Below, piece by piece: positions 1 through 11,399 of a DNA stretch of 64,000 nucleotides. A program made the position numbers and the translations under genes. Each line of letters starts with the position of its first letter. Within the stretch, counting starts at the first letter, position 1. Under the pieces are notes generated by a model that worked only from the letters and a program-made list of their open reading frames with translations, was not told the DNA's origin and made no database searches. Source of the DNA: Owenia fusiformis (lineage: Eukaryota; Annelida; Polychaeta; Sabellida; Oweniidae); the NCBI GenBank assembly GCA_903813345.2, contig CAIIXF020000006.1, positions 4,115,096 through 4,179,095 of the forward strand, in the 5' to 3' direction.

Positions 1-780
1 TTGATTTTGTGAGTTTCACTTTTATTTTGAAACATTTGTTTTATGAATAAGAAAGAAATGACTTCAAACTTCATAAACATTTATTTTTCGTATAATAAAG
101 AGCCTATGAATAAATAAAATCTTAATTATGCTTTTTAGATTGCTAAAATTGGCTTAACACAACTGTTCAAATCTTTAAAAAATAGCTAAAATCCAATTAA
201 AATGACTGTTTGAAATCTGTTGCAATACCTCCCGTGGTGATTCAAACATTAACGAGTTTTAATATGGTGACTTCCGGTAACCAAGGGGGGTTGGAGGGGG
301 GGGGGTGTACGAGGATCATTTGCAAAAATCTAAATACTAATGCTCCCACGTTTATCAAGGAACGACCCTCGTACCTTGTTATTAAATGAGGTTTAAGGAT
401 GTCTTTTGAGAGGAAATAAATAAATGACGCTGTAAATCAGATACGGTGACTATTAAAAGTTGGATAACATCCTATTTCCAAAGCGATATGCGATACCTCT
501 AATGTGTCTCTCTAGATGCAAAACAAAGACATGTAATGGGTTGAAACGGCTTGATACACGAACCTGTGTAATATTGTTTAATTCCATAGAAGATCATAGA
601 GCAAGCAACACAACAGTTAAGCTTGGAAAACATGTACACTCCCCACTATAAGTTTGGTTATGATGTTAAAAGACTGTCTACCTATGGTTTGTATCTGCAC
701 AACAGGATATGATGGGTCAATATTGCGTATTCGAACATGACTGTATTCACGCCTTCTATAAACTGTAATCAAAGTCAATG
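1..780. other. No gene recognised; G-rich run
   Basis: AT-rich sequence with only short open frames that lack splice signals or recognisable motifs. A G-rich stretch lies at 285-305, including ten consecutive G at 296-305. Nothing else could be supported here. Confidence 0.6.
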
Positions 781-786
781 CTTCAG

Positions 787-815
787 CTGGGTTATATTCG
801 AGTATAATAACCCAG
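787..815. repeat. Short hairpin (CTGGGTTAT / ATAACCCAG)
   Basis: A perfect 9-bp inverted repeat, CTGGGTTAT at 787-795 and ATAACCCAG at 807-815, with an 11-base loop. It lies just upstream of the larger palindrome at 917-1085 and may be part of the same foldback-rich repeat. No function is implied. Confidence 0.5.
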
Positions 816-916
816 TTAAAACGTGTAATGTGTGACGTCATAACGGTGGGTCGTAGTAATGGCGGATCATGATGAATTATTCGAAACAATTTGGTGAATT
901 TTCATGTTCGAATCGT

Positions 917-1085
917 AATATAGACCTCAGAGCAGGGTTACTAGTTTCGAATAACACGCCGCTGGTCTCGGCACAAAGCTTTCGAACCCCTCACTCCCTT
1001 CGGTCGTTCGGGGTACAGAAAACGTTTGTGCCGAGACCAGCTGGGTGTTATTCGAAACTAGAAACCCTGCTCTTTGGTCTATATT
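917..1085. repeat. 169-bp palindromic (foldback) element
   Basis: The outer arms AATATAGACC (917-926) and GGTCTATATT (1076-1085) are exact reverse complements. Pairing continues inward through AGAGCAGGGTT / AACCCTGCTCT, ACTAGTTTCGAATAACAC / GTGTTATTCGAAACTAG and GCTGGTCTCGGCACAAA / TTTGTGCCGAGACCAGC. Arms are about 60 bp with a ~45-base loop containing CTTCGGTCGTTCGGGG. It resembles other high-identity foldback repeats in this window (57040-57171, 59255-59375), which suggests a family of palindromic MITE-like elements. No clear target duplication was seen. Confidence 0.75.
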
Positions 1086-1300
1086 TCTTAATTGAAATAT
1101 TAAGTATATGTCATTTTCTACACTTATGTTCTTCTTTCAATAGTTCGATTACGATACGTCATGAATTGATGACTCCGAGAAACTTTTTATGTCGCCAGGC
1201 TTGCGGCAAATAACACTTAAATGTCAATCGATCCATTAATTCTAGGATGCGAACTGGACAAATAATTAGAAGTTTCTTTAAAAGGGAAGAGTTGCATAAA

Positions 1301-1432
1301 CACTGGTGATCCACTCGATTACGCTGGTTACAGAAACGATTCATTTCGGTAACAAAATGTCGGAACGTCGAAGGTACGTTTTTTTCTTTTTTCCTTATTT
1401 CACACGTTGTATGCAGAATTCCCACGACATTT
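1301..1432 (-). repeat. Interspersed repeat family, copy 1
   Basis: About 130 bp whose reverse complement matches 30184-30313 with only scattered substitutions. Shared blocks include GTGTGAAATAAGGAAAAAAG, CTTCGACGTTCCGACATTTT and GGATCACCAGTG. A partial third copy lies at 17041-17093. The segment contains a conserved hairpin (GTTACCGAAA / TTTCTGTAAC here). It is dispersed and short, so a SINE or MITE is plausible; the class cannot be decided by eye. Confidence 0.7.
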
Positions 1433-1683
1433 AAGTGATAAAGGAGATTTTTGTCTCCGATGGAATAATATTTGATGTGTTTTATTGATCGATATCACGT
1501 TGACAGAGGCGGTTGTCAATTTATCGTGAACCTTCCATTTCTCATTGGTTTCCATGTCAACGACGCTTGATACGTGTATAGGTTTTTTTTCAGTTATAGA
1601 TTATGGTGTATTGTAAATATGCACAATTCGAATAATTTTAGAAATTGAAATAAGTAAATTAATTGGAATGAAATATATGTTAC

Positions 1684-1829
1684 CTGAATTTTTCTTATTA
1701 TACAGGTTTGGCAGATAAAAGTCACGTAGTCCAATGCAATGGGGATCATGTTACCTAATAGAGAGATGAAAGCGATGAAAGCGAGAGGCTCAATTTGATT
1801 GACTGGACGGTATTGAATATACATTTTAT
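1684..1829 (-). CDS. Putative exon with one membrane segment, SLC46/MFS TM1-like
   Basis: The minus strand has a splice acceptor (ACTAATCTAG, with a branch-point-like ACTAAT) followed by an open segment of 48 codons, then a donor (ATTCAG|GTAACA). The peptide starts K-M-Y-I-Q-Y and carries an IEPLAFIAFIS segment leading into a hydrophobic helix (about residues 10-37) and the basic end IIRKIQ. An E-P pair at the start of the first helix is a recurring feature of SLC46-type (proton-coupled folate transporter-like) N-termini. This is recognition by eye, not a search. It lies downstream of the exon at 2167-2236 on the same strand, but the phases do not join directly (phase 0 end against an acceptor needing one base). 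Either a small exon is missing or the two belong to different genes. A GPCR first helix was considered and fits less well. Confidence 0.35.
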
Positions 1830-2166
1830 CTAGATTAGTAATGTCATATTCCAAAAACACGATTTTTTACATGTAACTTTGTCGGTATAAAATAATTTCT
1901 GCGAGGGAAAATAACATTGCTTGATGAACTGATTCTCCTGAAAAAGTATATGGATTTAAGGGAAGTGAATATGATTTTGTGAGATAGGTGATTAAGGTAT
2001 ATTTTTTCAAAAGGATAACTGCATATCCAGGTGTTATTCACATGGAATTATTAGCATCATGGGACAGGGTAAGGCTTTCTCCAGGTCTGCACTCTGCAAT
2101 ATCTGAATGTGTTCCCCATTTGCTTAAGATATCTAGACTGTTCAAAATAAAATATTACTTCCTTAC

Positions 2167-2236
2167 CAGTTCAACCGATCCATAATGCCTTCTACTGAAT
2201 ACACCTCGTCTTGCAGCAAGATCTGAAGCTGGTGAA
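2167..2236 (-). CDS. Internal coding exon, gene unknown
   Basis: A 70-bp exon on the minus strand with a strong acceptor (CGTTTTTCTTTTCAG) and a strong donor (CTG|GTAAGG). In the frame that takes its first base to finish a split codon it encodes SPASDLAARRGVF followed by SRRHYGSVEL, a basic, soluble-looking stretch. A second frame is also open, so the reading frame is not proven by openness alone. The chosen frame is exactly the phase left by the exon ending at 15715 on the same strand (two spare bases). The joined peptide reads ...GHRRRAYSPASDL..., supporting a gene with a long first intron. The family was not recognised. Confidence 0.5.
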
Positions 2237-2744
2237 CTGAAAAGAAAAACGATAAAATCTTTCAATAAATTTGTTTAATGATGATATCCTCTCATCAATC
2301 TAAGCTCACATATATTCTTTGTTTACAATAGTCCTACTTGATACACAAAAGGTAAACAATATAACGGATCATTTCTTTCAATAAAAGGAGAACAATACGT
2401 TTTATTGTTAGCTAAAGGTTATACAGATCCAGGGTTTTCAATTCAAGAAAATCACAATGTTTAAAATCATGCATGTGCATAAAGTCTCTTTGCCAATTTT
2501 AAAAATACATTATGGACACCCTGTACATCCCCATCGAAATCTAATTATCACTCATTGAATATAAATGGGTTTCAATGAATAAAAACTAAGTGTAAATTAT
2601 GCAAATTAACCATTGTATATGAAACAGAAATAAAATCATATGATGCGTAGATGTCTGTTAACTACGTATATCTCTCTTTCTACCTCTGCGCATGCGCTAT
2701 CGTTTATGCACAACCACGTGATTAAAAATCAGGTTACTCATAAA

Positions 2745-3770
2745 TTAAGATATCCTCATATATAAGATAGGAATGATGACCATTTGGAATATGATATTGA
2801 CAAGACAATTACCGGGTTCATTTGATATCTCTGATTGAACCTGTCCAGTGAATCCATATGCCCCTGACAGTAATGACGATGTCCTTCCTAAGTTGATTAT
2901 TGGAGCGTATAAAAAGATGATATAACTGGCTATTAATAACCACCGCTTTCCATAAGTCAAACACATACCAATCGCCTACTTTAACAGTTTTTAACAACCA
3001 TACATTCGTACAATCCTCAGCAGAATATAATGATAATAACCTACAGGATTTTGTCACATAAGAATGGATCGTTGAAAATAAATATTACATAATTGATAGT
3101 GTTGTCGCGATGTGCCATAATCGTACATCGATGCATCGGCAATTTTCAGTAGTAAACATCGATGCACATCGCGATGTACATCGAGAAAAAGTACGAGAAA
3201 AGTGCACTGAAATACCGAACGCTATTGCGCTAAAATACTGAACAGAACAAATTAATAAGAGTATGCTGGTACATCCGGGAACTTCTAGTAACGATGAAAT
3301 GAAAGTAAAGTGAATTTTTTTAGATTAATGGTTCATTTCGACTAGCTAAAACAGTTTTAAAGCGAAAGAATATCAGAAAACATTGGAAAATGAAATAAGA
3401 CATGAGAAAGGTAAGCGATTTGCGTCAAAATAAGATAAGAAGGTGATATTTAGCAAATTAAATTTTTTTTTTAAAACATCGATGTTTTGTTTCAGACATC
3501 GATGCATCGCCAGAATCAGCTTTGGCGATGTATATCGCGATGTATCGATTATAATCGCGACAACACTAATAATTGGTCCATAAGACATCCACGATAAGGA
3601 TGAAGAATACAATCCTTGGAACAAACAATGTGCATATATATAGCAGAATAACAATGGCGGTATTACTAGATCTGAGATTGCTAGTCGGAACAGATCTATA
3701 TGAGTCACTTGAAACAGATTGACCAAGCTTAACTATGAGAAATGTCATCGTGGTATACTGTGGCAATTTC
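2745..3770 (-). pseudogene. Degraded SLC46/MFS-like transporter segment split by a hAT MITE
   Basis: On the minus strand, from 3770 downward, a hydrophobic frame (AIVILLYICTLFVPRIVFFI) runs into VDVLWTNY. If the 3097-3568 insertion is skipped it continues VIFIFNDPFLCDKIL, then after a frameshift VGYYHYILLRI. This order (helix, extracellular loop with 'PLC', then 'GYY' opening the next helix) resembles the TM7-TM8 region of SLC46-type carriers. Further down, another frame gives YGKRWLLIASYIIFLYAP and an SLLSGAYGF stretch. Stops and frame changes between the pieces, plus the transposon insertion, argue for a relic, although some breaks could be introns. The family call is by eye and tentative; a rhodopsin-like GPCR was considered and set aside. 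Confidence 0.35.
3097..3568. mobile_element. 472-bp hAT-type MITE
   Basis: Terminal inverted repeats TAGTGTTGTCGCGAT (left) and ATCGCGACAACACTA (right) enclose a noncoding interior rich in CATCGATG / CGATGTAC motifs, which extend the inverted repeat imperfectly to over 80 bp. The flanks carry an 8-bp target duplication with one mismatch (ATAATTGA at 3089-3096, ATAATTGG at 3569-3576). An 8-bp duplication and no transposase frame fit a nonautonomous hAT element. It sits inside the transporter-like relic. Confidence 0.85.
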
Positions 3771-4011
3771 TATATGTAGAGTGGTTTGTCTGATTTAAGA
3801 AAGGCGATGTTTAGGCAATCAACAAACGACTATCATTTTTCATATAGTGCATAGTAAGCATTATGAGCCATTCTGTGGCTAAACTAGGTCATTTTGTCAG
3901 TGTAGGTATCATTCCGGGGTATCATTATCAATTTTTCTCATTATCTATGTATTGTATCAATTAATATTTCTAGATTGACTTAAATAATTGTTATTTCTCA
4001 AAATATGTTGT

Positions 4012-4305
4012 TCTCAATTTGATTATATGCTGTGGCGAAGATTGTACTCGTAGATGTACAAAACACTATAGGCACTGTCAATTTGATTATATGCTGTGGC
4101 GAAGATCGCACTCGTAGATGTACAAAACAGCAGTTACCGTGTAGGCACTGTCAATTTGATGATATGCTGTGACGAAGATCGAACTCGAAAATGTACAAAA
4201 CAGTATAGGCTTTAGCCACTGTCAATTTGATTATATGTTGTGGCGAAGATCGTACTCGTAGATGTACAAAACAGCAGTTAGGCACTGTCAATTTGATTAA
4301 GTGTG
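4012..4305. repeat. Short tandem array, ~62-74 bp unit, about 4.5 copies
   Basis: The phrase CAATTTGATTATATGCTGTG recurs at about 4015, 4079, 4152, 4226 and 4288 (the last truncated), each followed by GGCGAAGAT and CTCGTAGATGTACAAAACA. Spacing varies between 62 and 74 bp because a short spacer is lost or gained. No gene was seen in it; the open frame across it is an artefact of the repeat. Confidence 0.85.
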
Positions 4306-4309
4306 TTAA

Positions 4310-6410
4310 AATGGAACCACACTGGGAAGTGAAACGATTTCCACCATTAAACAATACAAAGCACTAACTACTTTTCGACTTAAAATGAACCTCTGCTCAA
4401 TCACGTCTTAATCAGAAACCAAGGTTTCCATCAAAATGGAATTCATTCGACATTAATGTAATCTTGTTTCGATGTCGCAATACAGCGATGATAAAGAACC
4501 ACTCCGCGGCCGAGTGACTCCCATCCATATGTTGAGCAAATTACAGTAATCAGTCTGAAGAATTTTCATTCGAAATGACGGTAAATTACGCCGTTCAGAA
4601 TGATCATTAACTCCTTCCGCGGGAGAGACAGGATTGAACAAATCTAGGGAATTACAGCTTTTACATAAACTTGTTATTGTCGGATTTCGGATGGCAAGTG
4701 GCATATCTCATGAACGCTGGATATCCTATGATTATGAGGGATATGGGTTTTATTCAGAGTTAATAATTATACAGAGAGCAAAAGTAGCTATGTCAGATAC
4801 ATTGTTATACATTGTTTTTGCAAGTACTGATTTTGTAAGCGATTTCGTAACAGGGGCACGAGTGGCATGCTTTTAATTAAGACCTTCGTATTGTTTTCCA
4901 AATTTGTATATTCAAATGCCTAATCTAAGAACCTAGGACATTACTTGAGAAGAGTATGGCGGCAGATGAATATATATAGTTGCTAGCTTCCATTCCGTAT
5001 CATATTCATAAATCTTCCTCCACTGAAATGTAACCAACATTCAAAAATTTCAATTTGAGCCGGGTAGTTACATGCAGACTGCTGATTAATTGCATAACGA
5101 CAGGGTGATGGGTTATTTTACTTCGATGCGTTCACATTTTGTAGGTGGCAGTGGTTATGTGTAGGATTTGTCATCCTAGGGTATAAGTAAGTAGCAAATG
5201 CCAAAGTCAGTTGTTCGAAGTGAGACTTTTCTTCATCCTAGGTAATACGAATGAAGCATGCACTTATCGTTTCTAATGTTGGCTTTCTTGGCGATCTGTT
5301 GGTTAAATGTCCGTAGGATTCCACGTCAAAACCATATCAATTTATTGTCTCTTCACTCAAGAGAATCAATTCTTATCACAATGGTTTAAGTGTAACTCCT
5401 TGGTAACCGAAAAAACAACCTCGATAGCAGGATTAATTAATGATTGAATTAATGAGAGGAAGTTACGACCGAGGCTAGCAGAATGTCCATGGATTCTACT
5501 GCTTTAATCGTCAACGTCAATGAAATGGCATACCTTATACAGATACACACTCGACCAGGTCCTATGTGAGTTGCGAGTGAGTTCTTTGACTTAAGATAAG
5601 CCACAAGGAAATTACTTATTAATCCCCTTTCTAAGCATTGCAATCCATCAAATAACCAGAGACATACAGAAGGATTTGTTGACGGGTAATACTGGCTAGT
5701 AGAAGGGTTAATGATTTATGCAAAATACAAAGGGTAACACCATGCGGTGCAACAGTTCAGAAAAACAGATCACGAGTTCAGTTACATGACATACTATATC
5801 TTTATTATAAAATATAATAAGAACTATTATCACCTATTCAGGCGAACAATACTGCAACAATATCAAACACGTATAAGGTGACGCATACAATAAAATCAGT
5901 AAAATGCTATAATAAATAAGAACATTTATTCTGTTGTAATATGATTTCTGATAACGGTTATTGTTATTTAATTATGCAGAAAGAGTCTATAATACGGACT
6001 ACAATTCTCACTTAACACTACTGTAAATCAGACATTATACCCCATTAGAACCAGCAATCTGTCTTCGTATGTTTTATGATCACAAAAGTGCTGCATAATA
6101 TATCGTCGCAATAAGCCCTTTTAGCCTTGGCTAATTCCATTTATAGATGGCAGTCATATGATAAAAATTCAGGAAATACTTAACATACAAGGTATGGGGA
6201 TTCTCTAGATTTTATACCCTTTTCTTTGATTCTTTGAAAAAATTATTTTTATTTAAAAAAATTCTTGGGCCATAGGTCATGATAAGATTGTTATCTATTT
6301 AAAGACATCAAAGATATATCTTTCCCAGCTGTTATATAACTGGAAAATGACTAATTGGTCAAGGGTCACTACAGGGCCATATATTACATGTGAATTAGTT
6401 AATCTACTTT
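4310..6410. other. No gene recognised
   Basis: AT-rich sequence with short open frames only. The 80-codon plus-strand frame at 4634-4876 has no recognisable motif or convincing splice context. Nothing could be supported. Confidence 0.5.
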
Positions 6411-6414
6411 CTTC

Positions 6415-6828
6415 TTAGTATTTCTGCTGAAAGTACAAGATATCTAACATATAATTACATTTCGTAGTCTTCGTTAATAAAAATGTCTGGAGAAATAGCC
6501 AATATTTATCTTTATTTTCCATTATTTTCATTCTTTTAAGACTAAAAAACGTCAACACATTTTTGTCATTAGTGAGAAGTTCTTCATTCACACAGGGAGA
6601 TTTACTTGAATTCTTAGATTTTTCCGATAACTGTTTTTCAAGTTGCATAATACGTCTTTGAAGCTTTGATGTTATCATTAACCTATAGTAACATTTTTTA
6701 CAATTTATATCCGTGTCAAAATCATCATCACTATATCTGTCATTTTCTTCTAATATAATATAACCGCAACTTGGAGATGATGCTTCCTCTAGGTTTGGTA
6801 ATGGGCTAGTAACTTGCTGTGTTAACAC
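6415..6828 (-). CDS. Uncharacterised 137-aa ORF, acidic with coiled coil
   Basis: An open frame of 137 codons on the minus strand. The first third is acidic (EENDRYSDDDFDTDI), followed by a CKKC pair and a helical heptad-like stretch (LQRRIMQLEKQLSEKSK, about residues 56-72). A basic/hydrophobic tail (FFSLKRMKIMENKDKYWLFL) follows. A CxxC pair before a coiled coil occurs in many transposase-linked DNA-binding proteins, but no family was recognised. About 60 bp encoding part of the tail (6495-6555) is repeated at 7070-7130, so the ORF overlaps a locally duplicated or interspersed sequence. It may be a transposon fragment and not a host gene. The start codon is uncertain. Confidence 0.3.
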   Translation of the reverse strand: MLTQQVTSPLPNLEEASSPSCGYIILEENDRYSDDDFDTDINCKKCYYRLMITSKLQRRIMQLEKQLSEKSKNSSKSPCVNEELLTNDKNVLTFFSLKRMKIMENKDKYWLFLQTFLLTKTTKCNYMLDILYFQQKY

Positions 6829-6829
6829 T

Positions 6830-9240
6830 CCGAAAGTTTCTGAGACTGCGAATAAATTATTTGGGATTAGTTATAAAACTATCTGAATGATCTCTAACTA
6901 TCTAGTTAACTTAACCTTTTATCCTGTATCAGTATGTGGACAATAGTAAACATTGTAATTCAAGCTGCACTTAAAACAAGCAGTATCTTACTGGTGGCTA
7001 TATAAACTTATTGACCCCAGGTCATTTTGGTGATTTAAGCTGACCAACATCAAGCCAAATATTTTAAACAAAATAGCCAATATCTATCTTTATTTTCCAT
7101 TATTTTCATTCTTTTAAAAGACTAAAAAACTTCATACCAATGATAAATAAGATCTTACCTAAAGATCAGTTGATTTTCTAAATGAATGAGGAAACAGAAA
7201 TGGTAGCAATATGATGTTAAAATCATAGTATAAATGTGATGTTTTACATGTTAACTCAATGGAGAACTGCTTTAGGCCTAAGATTCTTTTCCTGAAAATG
7301 GGCTAGACATCTATTGGCTGTTTATAGAGTATTTTCAACTATATAGCTATGGCTAAACTCCTGTATTGAGTCCACTTACCGAGTTATCTAGAGCAGTAGT
7401 ATAGGTATTCTATTGCTCAAGTGGTTAGACAAAGCACTATTTCTTTGGATTGGAAACACCTTCATCTTAACAGCTTTCTATTACTCCAAGATTACGTCAA
7501 TATCATTTCTTTATGCAATATTTTGCATTCATTATATAGATCTACAAGGGTGTATTTTTATAATTATTTCTAAAGATAGCTTGGGGATTCAACTTGCCAC
7601 AATACATGGTTAGTTTGAACGAATGAATTATTTAAAGATATAGATATTGAAGTAGATATTCTTAATATGGTCTGTTATTCTACTTTTATTAAGGTAAACA
7701 CGTTGCTGGTAAAAAAAACAGAATCATATTTGTAGTTTTATATGCTAACTTGTTATTTGATTTATTTTGGATGGGGGGGGGGGGTTACCATGATACTTTA
7801 ACGTTAGATTATTGATTGGGGCATTGGGATTTGTTTGTTGGAAAAAGCTCTCGTCTATCGATGTTTATTTTTCTTTCGGCGATTCCTTTGCTATCATGAT
7901 ATGCAGCAGCATTAGACTAGCTAATATACTCGATTTCTTAATTCATTAGTTTGATTTTATGTCTAAATCGTAGAATGTCGTGTAAAAGTAAAAAAAACAA
8001 GGCAATATATTCTTGGTTTCTGGCTAAATACTAATATAAATGTAATGTACACTCTCTTCCAAACGTTTGGCAATCCCAACTTGAGCATGGAAGGTGAAAG
8101 AATAACGTTTAAATAGCTATTGCAAAAATCTTCATTCTCATTTTCGATGTTTTGTTATGTAAGGAAAATAATTAAAAAACAAGAACGGACTTTAACACGT
8201 TATCTTAATTTCCAAATACGGAGTCAGCGTTGCAAAACGTTTTGAGTATGTTTGTATTTGTTTCATTCAATGCTTTCACAACTGTCGTGCAACCTCGAAA
8301 CTCCATCATGAATGTTTTATAATGTACATCGAATAACACATAAGCGTCTCACTGACTCACACACTGATCATTCAAATGAGCGAGGATGCCTCGATGATCT
8401 AGTAACTATCAAACCCCACCAATCAAACACGCCCATTTAATTCACTTCCACATAAACCTTGATCGGAAATGGATCTAACATAATAACGACATTGATACTT
8501 TTATAACATTCAATAAATAATCTAAAATCAATGTTCTCTTAAAAATGCCACATAAAGCATAAAGTAAAGCTACTGATATACTGCTTACTTCATCGATCAG
8601 CTATAGAAATATTATATTCGATCGTCTTATACTCGACTTGAAGTGTCGGGGATATGAATGAATTAATTCATTTCGGGTAGCCATTAGGGTAGATGAGGGC
8701 CTATAGGGACATCGATAATAGTTTCTTTTACATTTTATTTTCACGTGTCAAAAGAATTGGACAAGAGCTGATCTAACATACCCCCAGATGCATATTATAA
8801 AGACAGAGTGACTGATGCGTCATAAGCGATCACAAGAAGCATATATTATCGGTAAGGACGGCCCTTTCAAAATTGAGCTTGAGAGGTTCAACTCCAGCGT
8901 TTGTATTTGATGGGGAGGACCAAGACATACAGGGTATTTGATAAAGACAGCTCCCCCGTCAATCACAAGTTCTAGATGACAAGCCTCCATATGTTATATA
9001 TCAGATGAAAGCTTATTCAATTCTGGACTTCTTAAAACGACTATTATTAAACTCAGCAGCTTTTACTACTTGCCATATATCACTACAAAACGTTGTCCAT
9101 TTGATCAAGGCATTTATCGAATAGCCAGATTTCCAAAAAGCCGTGTGCTCTGTTAAAACCAATGATAACGTAATAGCATATAGGCACATACAGTATAAGC
9201 GCTATATCATAGGCTAGCATAAAGACTCATATTCATAGAT
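6830..9240. other. No gene recognised; poly-G run and local duplicate
   Basis: Contains the second copy of a ~60-bp segment (7070-7130, matching 6495-6555) and a run of twelve G near 7773-7784. Open frames are short and without motifs. Nothing else could be supported. Confidence 0.5.
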
Positions 9241-9242
9241 AT

Positions 9243-9333
9243 AAGCGTAATAGCATACATTGTATAGGCACATACGAAACATTACGCTTATAAATACGTG
9301 CCTACTTTGTATTGCACTTATGCTATTTCGCTT
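9243..9333. repeat. Imperfect hairpin repeat
   Basis: AAGCGTAATAGCATA with TATAGGCAC on the left is mirrored by GTGCCTA and TATGCTATTTCGCTT on the right. A related degraded piece (GTAATAGCATATAGGCACATAC) lies just upstream at about 9170-9192. It is probably the remnant of a foldback element. Confidence 0.5.
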
Positions 9334-9599
9334 CCATGGTGGCATGGTGGGATTCATAATTTCATACCACTATGATTTATACATTCTCTTCGAGATAAAA
9401 AGAGATAAGATTATCAGCATAATGTTCTACTTTAACTAGGCAAACATGGGAATATAACTCGATAAAGTCAATTAATTATTGCAATGGGGTCAACAGGCGC
9501 AATGCTATGAGCTGAAATGTTTTTTTGTAATTTGGCTTGAAGAACGAACCGTATTTGCATTCAATAAATGTTTGAATTAAATGCCTTTAAGTAAAGATA

Positions 9600-11235
9600 G
9601 CAGGTATGTCTCGCCACACTCCCCTGCGTTTTTCTGAATATCAAATCTACATCAGCTACTACATTTTTGTGGATGTAAATTAGACTAATCTGCCTACATT
9701 ACAACACTTATCGTCTAAGCTCTTTCTAAATATCAGAACTATCCAAGCTACATTTGTGTGGATATAAAATCTAAATTAAAATCGTCCTACATTACAACAC
9801 TTATCGTCTAAGCTTTTTCTAAATATCAGAACTATCCAAGCTACATTTGTGTGGATATAAAATCTAAACTAAAATCTGCCTACATTACAACTTATCGTCT
9901 ACGCTTTTTCTAAATATCAGAACTATCCAAGCTACATTTGTGTGGATATAAAATCTAAACTAAAATCTGCCTACATTACAACTTATCGTCTACGCTTTTT
10001 CTAAATATCAGAACTATCCAAGCTACATTTGTGTGGATATAAAATCTAAACTAAAATCTGCCTACATTACAACTTATCGTCTACGCTTTTTCTAAATATC
10101 AGAACTATCCAAGCTACATTTGTGTGGATATAAACTCTAAATTAAAATCTGCCTACATTACAACTTATCGTCTACGCTTTTTCTAAATATCAGAACTATC
10201 CAAGCTACAATTGTGTGGTAAATTAGACTAATCGTCCTACATTACAACACTTTTCGTCTAAGCTTTTTCTAAATATCAGAACTATCCAAGCTACAATTGT
10301 GTGGTAAATTAGACTAATCGTCCTACATTACAACACTTCGTCTAAGCTTTTTCTAAATATCAGATCTATCCAAGATACATTTGTGTGGATATAAACTCTA
10401 AACTAGAATCTGCCTACATTACAACACCTATCGTCTACGCTTTTTCTAAATATCAGAACTATCCAAGCTACAATTGTGTGGATGTAAATTAGACTAATCG
10501 TCCTACATTACAACACTTATCGTCTAAGCTCTTTCTAAATAACAGAACTATCCAAGATACATTTGTGTGGATATAAACTCTAAACTAGAATCTGCCTACA
10601 TTACAACTCATCGTCTAAGCTTTTTCTAAATAACAGAACTACCCAAGATACATTTGTGTGGATATAAACGCTAGATTAAAATCTGCCTACATTTAAATAC
10701 TTATCGTCTACGCTTTTTTTAAATATCAGAACTATCCAAGCTACAATTATGTGGATGTAAATTAGACTAATCGTCCTACATTACAACACTTATCGTCAAA
10801 ACTTTTTCTGAATATAAGGACGACTCTAGCTACATTTGTGAGGATATAAACTAGGCTAATCTTCCTACATTACGCTTATCGTCAAAACTTTTTCGGAATA
10901 TAAGGACGACACTAACTACATTTGTGTGGATATAAATTAGACTAATCTTCCTACATTACGCTTATCGTACAAACTTTTTCTGGATATAAGGCGACCCTAG
11001 CTACATTTGTGTGGATATAAATTAGACTAATCTTCCTACATAACGCTTATCGTCAAAACTTTTTCTGAATATAAGGACGACCCTAGCTACATTTGTGTGG
11101 ATGTAAACTAGACTAATCTTCCTACATTACGCTTATCGTCCAAACTTTTTCTGAATATAAGGATATGAGACTGATCTTCCTATATTGCAACACTGTCGTC
11201 CAAGCGTTCTCTGAATATCAGGCAGGCCCGTAGCC
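9600..11235. repeat. Tandem array, ~91-93-bp unit, about 17 copies
   Basis: The unit contains CCTACATTACAAC, TTATCGTCTAAGC, TTTTTCTAAATATCAGAAC, TATCCAAGCTACATTTGTG and TGGATATAAA. Starts at 9693, 9786, 9879, 9970 and 10061 give spacings of 93, 93, 91 and 91. From about 10790 the monomer changes to a second class (ACTTTTTCTGAATATAAGG, GACGACCCTAGC, CTTCCTACATTACGC), so the array has two sequence domains. The central monomers (9880-10150) are nearly identical, which points to recent local amplification. Confidence 0.9.
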
Positions 11236-11262
11236 AGAATTTTCCAAGGGGGGGGGGGTCAC
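11223..11262. mobile_element. Solo end of the GGCCCGTAGCCAG element family
   Basis: CAGGCCCGTAGCCAG followed by a run of G matches the left terminus of the complete element at 31469-31678. No matching right end was found nearby, so this is a truncated copy at the edge of the tandem array. Confidence 0.5.
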
Positions 11263-11399
11263 TTTTCCGCCCTGCACACCTGCACCTGATCGATTCTAAT
11301 GTCTTGGATTCCTCCATCTGTTCATTGCCAAGATAATAAGATGATATATGCGTGATGCGTAAATTCGATAAAACGGCCACGTGATACTAGACTAGCTAA

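Noticed and set aside
1594-3770. Rhodopsin-like GPCR gene on the minus strand
   Set aside because: Some hydrophobic stretches suggested it (for example LAISDLVIP), but that frame is out of step with the better-supported SLC46-like reading, and no DRY or NPxxY motif was found.
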